A stretch of DNA of 64,000 nucleotides from Sanguibacter suaedae (GCF_016342785.1 NZ_JAEINH010000005.1:107214-171213), one strand, 5' to 3'. Shown: positions 11,341 to 19,842, counted from the stretch's first letter. Notes: generated by a model not told the origin, from the sequence alone. Program-made: numbers and translations.

Positions 11341-11392
11341 CGACGACGAAGGGCCGGTCACCTCTCGCGAGGTGACCGGCCCTTCGTCGTCG
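11341..11392. terminator. bidirectional terminator between ABC exporter and rpsA
   Basis: A perfect 24-bp inverted repeat with a TCGC loop (arms 11341-11364 and 11369-11392) lies between two convergent genes. The outer arm ends give A/T-poor tails, so it is a strong hairpin without a classical U-tract, as often seen in actinobacteria. Confidence 0.85.
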
Positions 11393-11435
11393 TGCTGGAC
11401 GTGACCCTCCGGGCGGCTCTGCGAGCCGCCTCGGA

Positions 11436-12920
11436 TCAGTTGCCCGTGAGCTTCTCGCGCAGAGCGGCGAGAGCCTCGTCGGACGCGAGCGTCCCGCCCG
11501 TGCTCACCTCGGCGACCGGAGCCGACGAGTAGGAGCTGCTCGAGGAGCTGGCGGTCGGCTCGGTGTCGCCCGACTGAGCGGCCTCGGTGTCGGCCTTGAT
11601 GGCCTCCGCGACCTGCTTGCGGTGCGACTCCCAGCGCTCGTGCGCCTTGGCGTACTGCGACTCCCAGGTCTCACGCTGCGACTCGAAGCCCTCGAGCCAC
11701 TCGTTCGTCTCGGGGTCGAAGCCCTCGGGGTACTTGTAGTTCCCCTGCTCGTCGTACTCGGCCGCCATGCCGTAGAGCGCGGGGTCGAAGTCGTCGCTCT
11801 CCGGGTCGACGCCCTCGTTGGCCTGCTTCAGGGACAGCGAGATGCGGCGACGCTCGAGGTCGATGTCGATGACCTTGACGAAGACGTCGTCGCCCACGTT
11901 GACGACCTGCTCCGGCAGCTCCACGTGGCGCACGGCCAGCTCGGAGATGTGGACGAGACCCTCGATGCCGTCCTCGACGCGCACGAACGCACCGAAGGGG
12001 ACGAGCTTCGTGACCTTGCCCGGCACGACCTGACCGATCGCGTGAGTGCGGGCGAAGGTCTGCCACGGGTCTTCCTGCGTCGCCTTGAGGGACAGCGAGA
12101 CACGCTCGCGGTCGAAGTCGACGTCGAGGACCTCGACGGTGACCTCCTGGCCGACCTCGACGACCTCGCCCGGGTGGTCGATGTGCTTCCAGGACAGCTC
12201 GGAGACGTGCACGAGGCCGTCCACGCCGCCCAGGTCGACGAACGCACCGAAGTTGACGATCGAGGAGACGACACCGGGGCGCACCTGGCCCTTCTGGAGC
12301 GTCTGCAGGAAGGTCGAGCGGACCTCCGACTGCGTCTGCTCGAGCCATGCGCGACGCGACAGGACCACGTTGTTGCGGTTCTTGTCGAGCTCGATGATCT
12401 TCGCCTCAATCTCCTTGCCGACGTACGGCTGGAGGTCGCGGACCCGACGCATCTCCACGAGCGACGCGGGGAGGAACCCACGGAGACCGATGTCGAGGAT
12501 GAGGCCGCCCTTGACGACCTCGATGACGGTGCCGGTGACGACGCCGTCCTCTTCCTTGATCTTCTCGATCGTGCCCCAGGCACGCTCGTACTGAGCGCGC
12601 TTCTTGGACAGGATCAGGCGGCCTTCCTTGTCCTCCTTCTGGAGGACGAGCGCCTCGACGGCGTCGCCGACGTTGACGACCTCTCCGGGGTCCACGTCGT
12701 GCTTGATGGACAGCTCGCGGGAGGGGATGACGCCTTCGGTCTTGTAGCCGATGTCGAGGAGCACCTCGTCACGGTCGACCTTGACGATGATGCCTTCGAC
12801 GATGTCACCGTCGTTGAAGTACTTGATGGTGGCGTCGATGGCGGCGAGGAAGTCCTCTGCAGAACCGATGTCGTTGATGGCGACCTGCGGTGCGGACTTC
12901 GCGGGGGTAGAGAGGGTCAT
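11436..12920 (-). CDS. rpsA: 30S ribosomal protein S1
   Basis: A 494-residue RNA-binding protein of the 30S subunit that helps structured mRNAs enter the ribosome. Four S1 (OB-fold) domains lie at about residues 37-107, 125-190, 211-279 and 296-365; the third and fourth carry the classical VNFGAFVDLGGVDGLVHVSE and VPFGAFVRVEDGIEGLVHIS patterns. A charged C-terminal tail with a serine run follows, as in actinobacterial RpsA. I chose ATG 12920 (MTLSTPAKSAPQ). It has its own promoter at 13069-13097 and a 5' leader of about 140 nt, room for the autogenous control known for S1 in other bacteria. Confidence 0.97.
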   Translation of the reverse strand: MTLSTPAKSAPQVAINDIGSAEDFLAAIDATIKYFNDGDIVEGIIVKVDRDEVLLDIGYKTEGVIPSRELSIKHDVDPGEVVNVGDAVEALVLQKEDKEGRLILSKKRAQYERAWGTIEKIKEEDGVVTGTVIEVVKGGLILDIGLRGFLPASLVEMRRVRDLQPYVGKEIEAKIIELDKNRNNVVLSRRAWLEQTQSEVRSTFLQTLQKGQVRPGVVSSIVNFGAFVDLGGVDGLVHVSELSWKHIDHPGEVVEVGQEVTVEVLDVDFDRERVSLSLKATQEDPWQTFARTHAIGQVVPGKVTKLVPFGAFVRVEDGIEGLVHISELAVRHVELPEQVVNVGDDVFVKVIDIDLERRRISLSLKQANEGVDPESDDFDPALYGMAAEYDEQGNYKYPEGFDPETNEWLEGFESQRETWESQYAKAHERWESHRKQVAEAIKADTEAAQSGDTEPTASSSSSSYSSAPVAEVSTGGTLASDEALAALREKLTGN

Positions 12921-13049
12921 TGAGTCAGGTGCTCCGATGCGGACAGGAAGTAGTGATGGAAAGGGATGATGACCCGACCCTGACTCCGTGCGACCCCGCT
13001 GGCGCGTGGGCACGGATGCCGGCTACCTGCGGGAGACGTCGGGGCACGG

Positions 13050-13091
13050 CCGTAGTGCACCGCCAGATACCCTACCGGGGGTGCACTACGG
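13050..13091. promoter_or_regulatory. 12-bp inverted repeat flanking the rpsA -10 box
   Basis: CCGTAGTGCACC at 13050-13061 and GGTGCACTACGG at 13080-13091 are exact reverse complements separated by 18 bp. One arm fills the -35/-10 spacer and the other covers the predicted transcription start, which is the layout of a repressor operator. Confidence 0.55.
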
Positions 13092-13097
13092 GGTCAA
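13069..13097 (-). promoter_or_regulatory. rpsA promoter
   Basis: On the minus strand a -35 TTGACC (13092-13097), a 17-bp spacer and a -10 TAGGGT (13069-13074) form a near-ideal housekeeping-sigma promoter. Transcription should start near 13062, leaving a leader of about 140 nt before rpsA. Confidence 0.75.
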
Positions 13098-13106
13098 CGC
13101 GGGGTG

Positions 13107-14132
13107 TCAGGCGAGGACTCGTGCCACCCGGAGGAGGTCGGCCGGGACGTGCTTGACCTTCCCGGCGATCTCCGAGAGGGGGACCAGCACGACCTCCTCG
13201 TTGCGCAGGGCGGTCATGACGTTGGTCTCGCCGTGCGTCACGGCGTCGACGGCGGCCACCCCGAACCGGCTCCCCAGGATGCGGTCGGTGGGCGTCGGGG
13301 TCCCACCCCGCTGGACGTGCCCGAGGATGGTGAGGCGCGTGTCGAAGCCTGTCCGCGTCGCGATCTCGTTCGCGACGCGCTCCCCGATCGCCCCGGCGAT
13401 GATCTCTCCGAACTGACCGAGCTGCGCCTCGTACTGCATGGAGCTGCCCTCACGCGGCAGCGCACCCTCGGCGACGACCACGATCGAGAAGTTCGCGTGG
13501 GCGCGGTGCCGGTGCTTGAGGAACTTGACGATGCGGTCCATGTCGAAGGGCTCCTCCGGCGCGAGGACGAGCTCGGCGCCACCGGCGATCCCCGCGTTCA
13601 CCGCGATCCACCCGGCGTGCCTGCCCATGACCTCGACGACCATGACGCGGTTGTGGCTCTCTGCGGTCGTGTGGATCCGGTCGATCGCCTCGGTCGCGAT
13701 GTTCACCGCGGTGTGGAACCCGATCGACAGGTCCGTGCCGGCGACGTCGTTGTCGATCGTCTTGGGGATGGCGACGATCTTGATGCCGTGCTCCGCGACC
13801 TTGCTCGCCGCGTTGAGCGTCCCGTCACCACCGATGCAGATGAGCGCCTCGATGCGCTCCGCCTCGAGGGTCGCCATGACGGCGTCCATGCCACCGTCGG
13901 AGGAGTGCGGGTGGTACCGCGCGGTGCCCAGCATCGTCCCGCCCTGCGGGAGCACGTTGCGGATGTTCTCGCGGGACATCGGAACGACGTCGCCGTCGAC
14001 GACGCCCTTCCACCCGTTGCGGAAGCCGATGATCGTGTGCCCGTACTCCCCCAGCCCTTGCTTGACCACGGCGCGGATCGCGGCGTTCAGACCTGGGCAG
14101 TCGCCACCGCCGGTGAGCAGACCGATGCGCAT
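13107..14132 (-). CDS. pfkA: 6-phosphofructokinase
   Basis: A 341-residue glycolytic kinase (fructose 6-phosphate to fructose 1,6-bisphosphate). The start MRIGLLTGGGDCPGLNAAIR is diagnostic. GGDGT (101-105) carries Gly at the position that selects ATP; pyrophosphate-dependent enzymes have Asp there. PKTIDND (123-129) contains the catalytic Asp but also a Lys where the E. coli enzyme has Gly, a pattern found in actinobacterial ATP-PFKs of the mixed group III. MGRHAGW and the HVQRGG/HLQRGG-like region follow. I chose ATG 14132 with GAGGGAG upstream. Confidence 0.95.
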   Translation of the reverse strand: MRIGLLTGGGDCPGLNAAIRAVVKQGLGEYGHTIIGFRNGWKGVVDGDVVPMSRENIRNVLPQGGTMLGTARYHPHSSDGGMDAVMATLEAERIEALICIGGDGTLNAASKVAEHGIKIVAIPKTIDNDVAGTDLSIGFHTAVNIATEAIDRIHTTAESHNRVMVVEVMGRHAGWIAVNAGIAGGAELVLAPEEPFDMDRIVKFLKHRHRAHANFSIVVVAEGALPREGSSMQYEAQLGQFGEIIAGAIGERVANEIATRTGFDTRLTILGHVQRGGTPTPTDRILGSRFGVAAVDAVTHGETNVMTALRNEEVVLVPLSEIAGKVKHVPADLLRVARVLA

Positions 14133-14160
14133 TCGTACTCCCTCGAGAAAAACGGAACGT

Positions 14161-14203
14161 GACCAGCGGCTTCGGCCGCCCGCCGGGGCGGGGGCCGCTG
14201 GTC
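14161..14203. repeat. 10-bp inverted repeat in the pfkA 5' leader
   Basis: GACCAGCGGC (14161-14170) and GCCGCTGGTC (14194-14203) are exact reverse complements. They enclose an inner GC-rich palindromic stretch (about 14177-14193). In pfkA transcripts this would form a strong hairpin starting at the predicted 5' end. Confidence 0.6.
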
Positions 14204-14208
14204 CTCCA

Positions 14209-14214
14209 ACCCTA
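14209..14214 (-). promoter_or_regulatory. candidate -10 element of the pfkA promoter
   Basis: TAGGGT on the minus strand, about 77 nt upstream of the pfkA ATG. The matching -35 (TCACTG at a 17-bp spacing) is weak. Confidence 0.4.
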
Positions 14215-14272
14215 CAGACCGCGGCCGACGGCAGTGACCGCCCAAGGTCCCAGCGTGGCGGACAATGTCTCG

Positions 14273-15085
14273 ATGGACTCCCACGACCTGCGACGTGCCG
14301 GCTACCAGGACGTCCCGGACGAGGCCGGCGGCAGGGCCGGGCGGTCGTGGTGGGACGCCAACGCCCGCGAGTACGTCGAGGAGCACGGCGACTTCCTCGG
14401 CGAGGACGACTTCTGCTGGGGACCGGAGGGCCTCCGGGAGGTCGACGCCCAGCTCCTCGGTCCGACGCAGAGCCTGGTCGGACGCCGGGTGCTGGAGGTC
14501 GGTGCGGGCGCCGCACAGTGCGGGCGCTGGCTCGCCTCCCGCGGCGTGGACGTCGTCTCGACGGACGTCTCCGCCCGGATGCTCGCGGAGGGCGCCGCCA
14601 TGAACCGTCGGACCGGCCGCGCCGTGCCTCTCGTCCAGGCGGACGCCCGCGCGCTGCCCTTCGAGGACTCGAGCGTCGACGTGGCGTTCAGCGCCTACGG
14701 TGCCATCCCCTTCGTCCCCGACGCGATCGCGGTCCACACGGAGGTCGCGCGGGTCCTGCGCCCGGGCGGCCGGTGGGTGTTCTCCGTGACCCACCCGGTC
14801 CGGTGGGCGTTCCCGGACGACCCGTCGGTGCGCGGTCTCACCGCGACCAGGTCGTACTTCGACCGTCGACCGTACGCCGAGACGGACGAGACGGGCGTCG
14901 TCACGTACGCCGAGTACCACCGGACCGTCGGCGACCACGTCCGTGACGTCGTCGCGGCCGGTCTCACCCTCGTCGACCTCGTCGAACCGGAGTGGCCCGC
15001 GAGCAACGGCGAGACGTGGGGCGGCTGGAGCCCTGTCCGAGGCACCGTCCTGCCCGGGACGGCGATCTTCGTCTGCCGGGCCTGA
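14273..15085 (+). CDS. class I SAM-dependent methyltransferase
   Basis: A 270-residue Rossmann-fold methyltransferase. Motif I is VLEVGAGAAQCGRWLA, the acidic end of beta-2 is VVSTDVSARML, ADARALPFEDSSVDVAFSAY matches motifs II/III, and RVLRPGGRWVFSVTHPVRW is the usual post-motif strand. The N-terminus with WWDANAREYVEEHGDFLG resembles a group of actinobacterial methyltransferases adjacent to polA. The start is uncertain: ATG 14273 has a weak -10-like GACAAT 6 nt upstream, while GTG 14255 is preceded by AAGG. The substrate is unknown. Confidence 0.85.
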   Translation: MDSHDLRRAGYQDVPDEAGGRAGRSWWDANAREYVEEHGDFLGEDDFCWGPEGLREVDAQLLGPTQSLVGRRVLEVGAGAAQCGRWLASRGVDVVSTDVSARMLAEGAAMNRRTGRAVPLVQADARALPFEDSSVDVAFSAYGAIPFVPDAIAVHTEVARVLRPGGRWVFSVTHPVRWAFPDDPSVRGLTATRSYFDRRPYAETDETGVVTYAEYHRTVGDHVRDVVAAGLTLVDLVEPEWPASNGETWGGWSPVRGTVLPGTAIFVCRA

Positions 15086-15098
15086 CCGTCGCCGGCCC

Positions 15099-17789
15099 TC
15101 AGTGGCCGGCGTCGTGCCAGCTGCTGCCGGAACCGACCGACACGTCGAGCGGGACGGAGAGGTCCGCGGCGGCCGCCATCTGCTCGCGGACGAGCTCCTC
15201 GAGCTCGTCCCTCTCGCCCGGGGCGACCTCGAGGACCAGCTCGTCGTGCACCTGGAGGAGCAGCCTCGAGCGCAGACCCCGGCCGCCGATCTCCCGCTCC
15301 ACCCCGAGCATGGCGACCTTGATGAGGTCGGCCGCGCTGCCCTGGATCGGCGCGTTGAGCGCCATCCGCTCGGCCATCTCGCGTCGCTGACGGTTGTCGC
15401 TCGTGAGGTCCGGGAGATACCGGCGCCGCCCCATGATCGTCGCGGTGTACCCCGTGGCGCGCGCCTCCTCGACGACCCCCGTGAGGTACTCCCGCACGCC
15501 GCCGAAGCGGGAGAAGTAGTCCTCCATGAGCTTCGACGCCTCGGAGACCTCGATGTTCAGCTGCTTGGACAGACCGAACGAGGACAGCCCGTACGCCAGC
15601 CCGTACGACATGGCCTTGATCTTGGACCGCTGACCGCTCGTCACCGCGTCGGTGGGGACACCGAACACCCGCGAACCCACGTAGCTGTGCAGGTCCTCAC
15701 CCGTGCGGAAGGCCTCGATGAGCCCCTCGTCGCCGGACAGGTGCGCCATGATGCGCATCTCGATCTGGCTGTAGTCCGCGGTGAGGAGCGTCTCCGCCGA
15801 GTCCCCCACCACGAACGCGCGCCGGATGCGCCGCCCGGCCTCCGTGCGGATCGGGATGTTCTGGAGGTTGGGCTCGGTCGAGCTCAACCGGCCCGTCGCC
15901 GCGATGGTCTGCTGGAACGTCGTGTGGATGCGGCCGTCGTCGGCGACCGAACGGAGGAGCCCCTCGACCGTCTGGCGCAGCCGGGTCGCGTCCCGGTGGG
16001 CGAGGAGGTGCGCGAGGAAGGGGTGCTCGGTCTTGACGAAGAGGTCGGCCAGCGACGCGGCGTCGGTCGTGTAGCCGGTCTTGATCTTCTTCGTCCGCGG
16101 CATCCCCAGCTGGTCGAACAGGACCTCCTGGAGCTGCTTGGGCGACCCGAGGTTCACCTCCCGACCGATGACCGCATACGCGTCCGCCGCGGCCCCGGCG
16201 ACGATCTCCCCGAAGTGGGACTCGAGCGAGCGCAGGTACTCGACGTCGACCGCGACGCCGCGGTGCTCCATCCGGGCGAGGACCTCCGCGAGGGGGAGCT
16301 CGAGCGTCGTGAGCAGCCCGCTGGAGCCACGGTCGGCGAGGTCGCCCGCGAGGACCTCGGCGAGCTCGACGAGGCTCGCGGCGCGCACGGCCAGTCTCGT
16401 GGCCTCACCGGAACCGTCGGGAGACAGGTCGAAGGCGCCCTGGTCACCGGTCGGCGCGTCGTCCACCCGGAGCTCGCGGTGGAGGTGCCGGACGGCCAGC
16501 TCCCCGAGGTCGTAGGACCGCTGGTCGGGGTGGCACAGATAGGCGGCGAGCTCGGTGTCGAACTCCACGCCCCGGAGCTCGAGGCCGCGGCCGGCGAGGG
16601 AGTGCCAGGCCCCCTTGTAGCCGTGGACGACCTTGGGAGCGTCGGTGTCCTCGAGCCATCGAGCGAGCCGTTCCTCGTCGGCCGGGTCGACCGTGGAGAG
16701 GTCGACGACCGCCGCGCCACCGTTCCCGTCCGCGACGGCCACGGTCCAGGCGTCGCCCGCACCCGGCGTGGGGCGACCGGCCACCTCCAGGCCGAGGCGT
16801 GCCCCCGAGCGTGCGTCGAGCCAGGCACCCAGCTCGCCTGTGCCGAGGTCCGCGACGTCGACCGACGCCGCGGCACTCTCCTGGGGCTCGTCGTCCCCGT
16901 CGTCCGGCATCATCGCGAAGAGGCGTTCCCGCAGCGTCCGGAACTGCAGCGCGTCGAAGACGCGGTGCATGGCCTCCCGGTCCCACGGCTGGGCCCGGAG
17001 ATCGTCCGGGCCGACGGGCAGGTCGACGTCGGTGAGGAGGTGGTTCAGCGTGCGGTTGGTGCGTACCTGCTCGAGGTGCGCCCGCAGGTTCTCCCCCGCC
17101 TTGCCCTTGATCTCATCGGCACGGTCGAGGATCTCGGAGAGACCGCCGTACTGGGCGATCCACTTGGCCGCGGTCTTGGGACCCACGCCGGGCACACCGG
17201 GGATGTTGTCGCTCGTCTCGCCCACGAGAGCCGCGAGGTCGGGGTACTGGTGGGGTGCCACACCGTACTTCGCCTGCACCGCGTCGGGGGTCATCCGGGC
17301 GAGCTCGGAGACGCCCTTGACCGGGTAGAGGACCGTGACGTCGTCGTTCACGAACTGCAGGGAGTCGCGGTCCCCGGAGCACACGAGCACCTCCATGCCG
17401 AGGCCGTGGGCCTGGTGGGAGAGGGTCGCGAGGATGTCGTCGGCCTCGAAGCGCTCCTTCTCGAGGTGCGGGACGCGCATGGCGTCGAGCACCTCCTTGA
17501 TGAGCGGTACCTGGCCCTTGAACGGCTCGGGCGTCGCGTCCCGGGTCCCCTTGTACGCGGGGAACGCCTCGGTCCGGAACGTCGTGCTCCCGGCGTCGAA
17601 GGCGACGGCGACGTGGGTCGGCTGCTCGACCTTGACGAGGTTCGCGAGCATCGACACGAAGCCGTGGACGGCGTTCGTGTACTCGCCGGTGGTGGTGGTG
17701 AACTTCTCCGCCGGGAGCGCGAAGAACGCCCGATACGCCATGGAGTGGCCGTCGATGAGCAGGAGCCTGGGTCGCGCGATGTCCGTCAC
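15099..17789 (-). CDS. polA: DNA polymerase I
   Basis: An 896-residue repair and Okazaki-fragment polymerase. It has an N-terminal 5'-3' flap nuclease (RLLLIDGHSMAYRAFFALP, ADDILATL, VCSGDRD, GVPGVGPKTAAKW), a middle 3'-5' exonuclease fold, and a C-terminal family A polymerase (LLTADYSQIEMRIMAHLSGD motif A, RSKIKAMSYGLAYGLSSFG motif B, LLQVHDELVLEV motif C). The exonuclease fold lacks the acidic DxE and other metal ligands, so proofreading is probably lost. I prefer GTG 17789 since TAGGTT lies 7 nt upstream; an in-frame ATG at 17810 would overlap the divergent gene. Confidence 0.96.
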   Translation of the reverse strand: MTDIARPRLLLIDGHSMAYRAFFALPAEKFTTTTGEYTNAVHGFVSMLANLVKVEQPTHVAVAFDAGSTTFRTEAFPAYKGTRDATPEPFKGQVPLIKEVLDAMRVPHLEKERFEADDILATLSHQAHGLGMEVLVCSGDRDSLQFVNDDVTVLYPVKGVSELARMTPDAVQAKYGVAPHQYPDLAALVGETSDNIPGVPGVGPKTAAKWIAQYGGLSEILDRADEIKGKAGENLRAHLEQVRTNRTLNHLLTDVDLPVGPDDLRAQPWDREAMHRVFDALQFRTLRERLFAMMPDDGDDEPQESAAASVDVADLGTGELGAWLDARSGARLGLEVAGRPTPGAGDAWTVAVADGNGGAAVVDLSTVDPADEERLARWLEDTDAPKVVHGYKGAWHSLAGRGLELRGVEFDTELAAYLCHPDQRSYDLGELAVRHLHRELRVDDAPTGDQGAFDLSPDGSGEATRLAVRAASLVELAEVLAGDLADRGSSGLLTTLELPLAEVLARMEHRGVAVDVEYLRSLESHFGEIVAGAAADAYAVIGREVNLGSPKQLQEVLFDQLGMPRTKKIKTGYTTDAASLADLFVKTEHPFLAHLLAHRDATRLRQTVEGLLRSVADDGRIHTTFQQTIAATGRLSSTEPNLQNIPIRTEAGRRIRRAFVVGDSAETLLTADYSQIEMRIMAHLSGDEGLIEAFRTGEDLHSYVGSRVFGVPTDAVTSGQRSKIKAMSYGLAYGLSSFGLSKQLNIEVSEASKLMEDYFSRFGGVREYLTGVVEEARATGYTATIMGRRRYLPDLTSDNRQRREMAERMALNAPIQGSAADLIKVAMLGVEREIGGRGLRSRLLLQVHDELVLEVAPGERDELEELVREQMAAAADLSVPLDVSVGSGSSWHDAGH

Positions 17790-17796
17790 GCCTGCA

Positions 17797-17802
17797 AACC
17801 TA
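17797..17802 (-). promoter_or_regulatory. -10 element of a leaderless polA promoter
   Basis: TAGGTT on the minus strand is followed by 7 nt and the polA GTG. It supports this start over the upstream ATG codons. Confidence 0.45.
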
Positions 17803-17808
17803 TCGTCC

Positions 17809-18222
17809 ATGACCGACAACGACATCACCGAGCAGCTCAACCGTCAGGCACGGGGAACCCTCATCGAGAGGATGGGGATCGTGGTCCTCGAGGCGAGCGC
17901 GGACCGGGTGGTGGGGACCATGCCGGCTGCCGGGAACACCCAGCCCGCCGGGCTGCTCCACGGGGGCGCGAGCGTCGTGCTCGCGGAGACCTTGGGCTCG
18001 TTCGCCGCCCAGGTCCACGCCGGTCCGGACCGGCCCGTCGTCGGCATCGAGGTGAGCGCGACGCACCATCGTGGCGCCCGCGGCGGGCTGGTCACGGGGA
18101 CGGCCACGGCGATCCACCGGGGTCGCACGACCGCGAGCTACGAGATCGTCGTCGCCGACGACGCCGGGCGCCGGGTGTGCACCGCGCGCCTAACCTGCCT
18201 GGTGCTCACGCCCTCGGAGTGA
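17809..18222 (+). CDS. hotdog-fold acyl-CoA thioesterase (PaaI / MenI type)
   Basis: A 137-residue single hotdog-domain protein. The signature GLLHGGASVVLAETLGSFAA places the conserved HGG loop and catalytic Glu on the central helix, followed by GIEVSATHHRGARGG and ARLTCLVL. This pattern is shared by 1,4-dihydroxy-2-naphthoyl-CoA thioesterases and PaaI/EntH enzymes, so hydrolysis of an aryl- or acyl-CoA is expected. A role in menaquinone synthesis is possible but unproven. The homologue in mycobacteria also adjoins polA. The start overlaps the region where polA transcription begins, and the last 33 nt overlap the convergent GNAT gene. Confidence 0.85.
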   Translation: MTDNDITEQLNRQARGTLIERMGIVVLEASADRVVGTMPAAGNTQPAGLLHGGASVVLAETLGSFAAQVHAGPDRPVVGIEVSATHHRGARGGLVTGTATAIHRGRTTASYEIVVADDAGRRVCTARLTCLVLTPSE

Positions 18223-18891
18223 CTGTGCGGGCAGCGAGCCCGTCCGCGCCGGGGGTTCGGTCGCGGGCGGGGTGCCCTGAGCGAGGCTCGCCTGGAAGCT
18301 CCGCAGGTCCACCGGCCCGGAATGGGTCTCGATCCGCGCCTTGCGTCGTCGTGCGATGAGGTCCTCGATGCCGCGCACCTGTCGACGCGTCCCGGCCGCC
18401 TCGGCGGCGAGCTTGCGCTGGAGCACCGCTGTGGCGACGACCCGGTGCCCGGCGGCGGGGGCGAAGCCCAGTCGCGCGAGGAACCGTTGGACGCCCCGGG
18501 ACCCGGGCAGCGGGACGGAGTAGACGTCCGGCGCGCCGACGGAGGCGGCGAGGTCGCCCGCGGCGGTGAGCAGCGCGTGACCCGCACCCCGACGACGGAA
18601 GTCGGGCGCGACGTACAGCGCCTCGATGTACACGGAGTGGACGTCGTTGAAGAGATTGGGCTCCAGCACCCGCACGAGCATGAACCCCACGGGGGCGCCC
18701 TCATGATGGGCGACGATGATCTGCCCACCGGGGACGCTCGCGAGCGTCCCGAGCTGGCGCACGAGCCGGTCCTCGTCGTCGATGCACAGCTGGGCACCGG
18801 TGGCGGACTCCTGTCGCGCCGTGATGCACAGGCCTGCGATGACCCGGAGATCGTCGGCGACCGCGGGGCGGACGTCCAGCAACGCGCGCAT
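18190..18891 (-). CDS. GNAT-family N-acetyltransferase
   Basis: A 233-residue protein whose first 150 residues form a GNAT domain: YIEALYVAPDFRRRGAGHALL contains beta-4 and the acetyl-CoA pyrophosphate loop RRRGAG, and GVQRFLARLGFAPAAGHRV is the usual C-terminal strand. A basic, proline- and glutamine-rich tail of about 70 residues (with RRRKAR) follows and is not part of the domain. The acceptor is unknown. It lies downstream of pdtaR on the same strand. GAGGGAG precedes the ATG. Confidence 0.82.
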   Translation of the reverse strand: MRALLDVRPAVADDLRVIAGLCITARQESATGAQLCIDDEDRLVRQLGTLASVPGGQIIVAHHEGAPVGFMLVRVLEPNLFNDVHSVYIEALYVAPDFRRRGAGHALLTAAGDLAASVGAPDVYSVPLPGSRGVQRFLARLGFAPAAGHRVVATAVLQRKLAAEAAGTRRQVRGIEDLIARRRKARIETHSGPVDLRSFQASLAQGTPPATEPPARTGSLPAQSLRGREHQAG

Positions 18892-18989
18892 ACGGGGCTC
18901 CCTCTCGTCAGGTGTGCTGTCCGGAGGACGGCACGGGGCTCTGCTCGACGCCGACTCCCCTACGCGCGGACCCGGTGATCGACGACCTC

Positions 18990-19050
18990 GTCCTGCTCGG
19001 CAGGACCTGAGGCCCCACTGACAGGATGGGCGCCGACGGCACCGGCCGTC
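18990..19050 (-). terminator. two short hairpins between pdtaR and the GNAT gene
   Basis: Two perfect 6-bp stems lie in the 186-bp gap: 19035-19050 (GACGGC/GCCGTC, 4-nt loop) and 18990-19006 (GTCCTG/CAGGAC, 5-nt loop). They may end pdtaR transcription. A pair of hairpins is also the general form of an ANTAR target, but the loops are not the hexaloops expected. Nothing else is seen in this gap. Confidence 0.35.
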
Positions 19051-19077
19051 AAGCGCTCGGGAGGACGAACCGCCCGG

Positions 19078-19773
19078 TCAGGCGTTACCGACCTGGTCGA
19101 TGACCGCGTCCGCGACCTCGCGCATGGTCAGGCGGCGGTCCATCGACGTCTTCTGGATCCAGCGGAAGGAGTCCGGCTCGCTCAGACCCATCTTGGTCAT
19201 CAGCAGACCCTTGGCACGGTCGACGCGCTTACGGGTCTCGAACCGGTCGGCCAGGTCCGCCACCTCGGACTCGAGCGCCGTGATCTGGGCGTAGCGAGAG
19301 ATCGCGATCTCGACCGCGGGCAGGAGGTCCGCCGGGCTGAACGGCTTGACGACGTAGGCCATGGCTCCGGCGTCCCGGGCGCGCTCGACGAGCTCGGTCT
19401 GGGAGAAGGCCGTGAGGAGGACGACGGGGGCCACGTGCGCCTTGCCGATGCGCTCCGCGGCGGAGATGCCGTCGAGCTCGGGCATCTTCACGTCCATGAC
19501 GACGACGTCGGGCTCGAGCTCGATGGCCAGCCGGACCGCCGTCTCGCCGTCACCGGCCTCGCCGACGACGTCGAAGCCCGCCTCTCGGAGCGTCTCGACG
19601 ACGTCCATGCGGATGAGCGCCTCGTCCTCGGCCACGACGGCGCGTCGGGCACGCCTGGGCTCGACCTTCTCGGGCTCGTCCGCCGGCTCGACGACCTCGG
19701 GCTCGAGCATCGGGGGGAGGTCGAGCGGGGGAACGATGGCCTGCGTCTCGTCGTTGTCCTTCACACCCGACAT
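19078..19773 (-). CDS. pdtaR: ANTAR-domain response regulator, PdtaR-like
   Basis: A 231-residue two-component regulator that acts on RNA as an antiterminator. An acidic N-terminal extension (1-42) precedes the receiver domain, with acidic pocket AEDE, phospho-acceptor Asp94 in VVMDVKMPELDG, Thr121 and Lys143. The C-terminal ANTAR domain (about 166-226) has the coiled coil followed by RAKGLLMTKMGLSEPDSFRWIQKTS. Its M. tuberculosis homologue Rv1626 is paired with the kinase PdtaS, which is not in this window. I chose ATG 19773 (MSGVKDNDETQ). Confidence 0.93.
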   Translation of the reverse strand: MSGVKDNDETQAIVPPLDLPPMLEPEVVEPADEPEKVEPRRARRAVVAEDEALIRMDVVETLREAGFDVVGEAGDGETAVRLAIELEPDVVVMDVKMPELDGISAAERIGKAHVAPVVLLTAFSQTELVERARDAGAMAYVVKPFSPADLLPAVEIAISRYAQITALESEVADLADRFETRKRVDRAKGLLMTKMGLSEPDSFRWIQKTSMDRRLTMREVADAVIDQVGNA

Positions 19774-19842
19774 CGTAGTGCGTCGGCGCTGCGGGGTGTG
19801 GCACCGGACCGCCGTCGCAGGGCGCCGGGTGCGAGACGCTCG

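Noticed and set aside
14943..18359. Long plus-strand frame over polA
   Set aside because: Antisense shadow of a well-supported DNA polymerase I gene.
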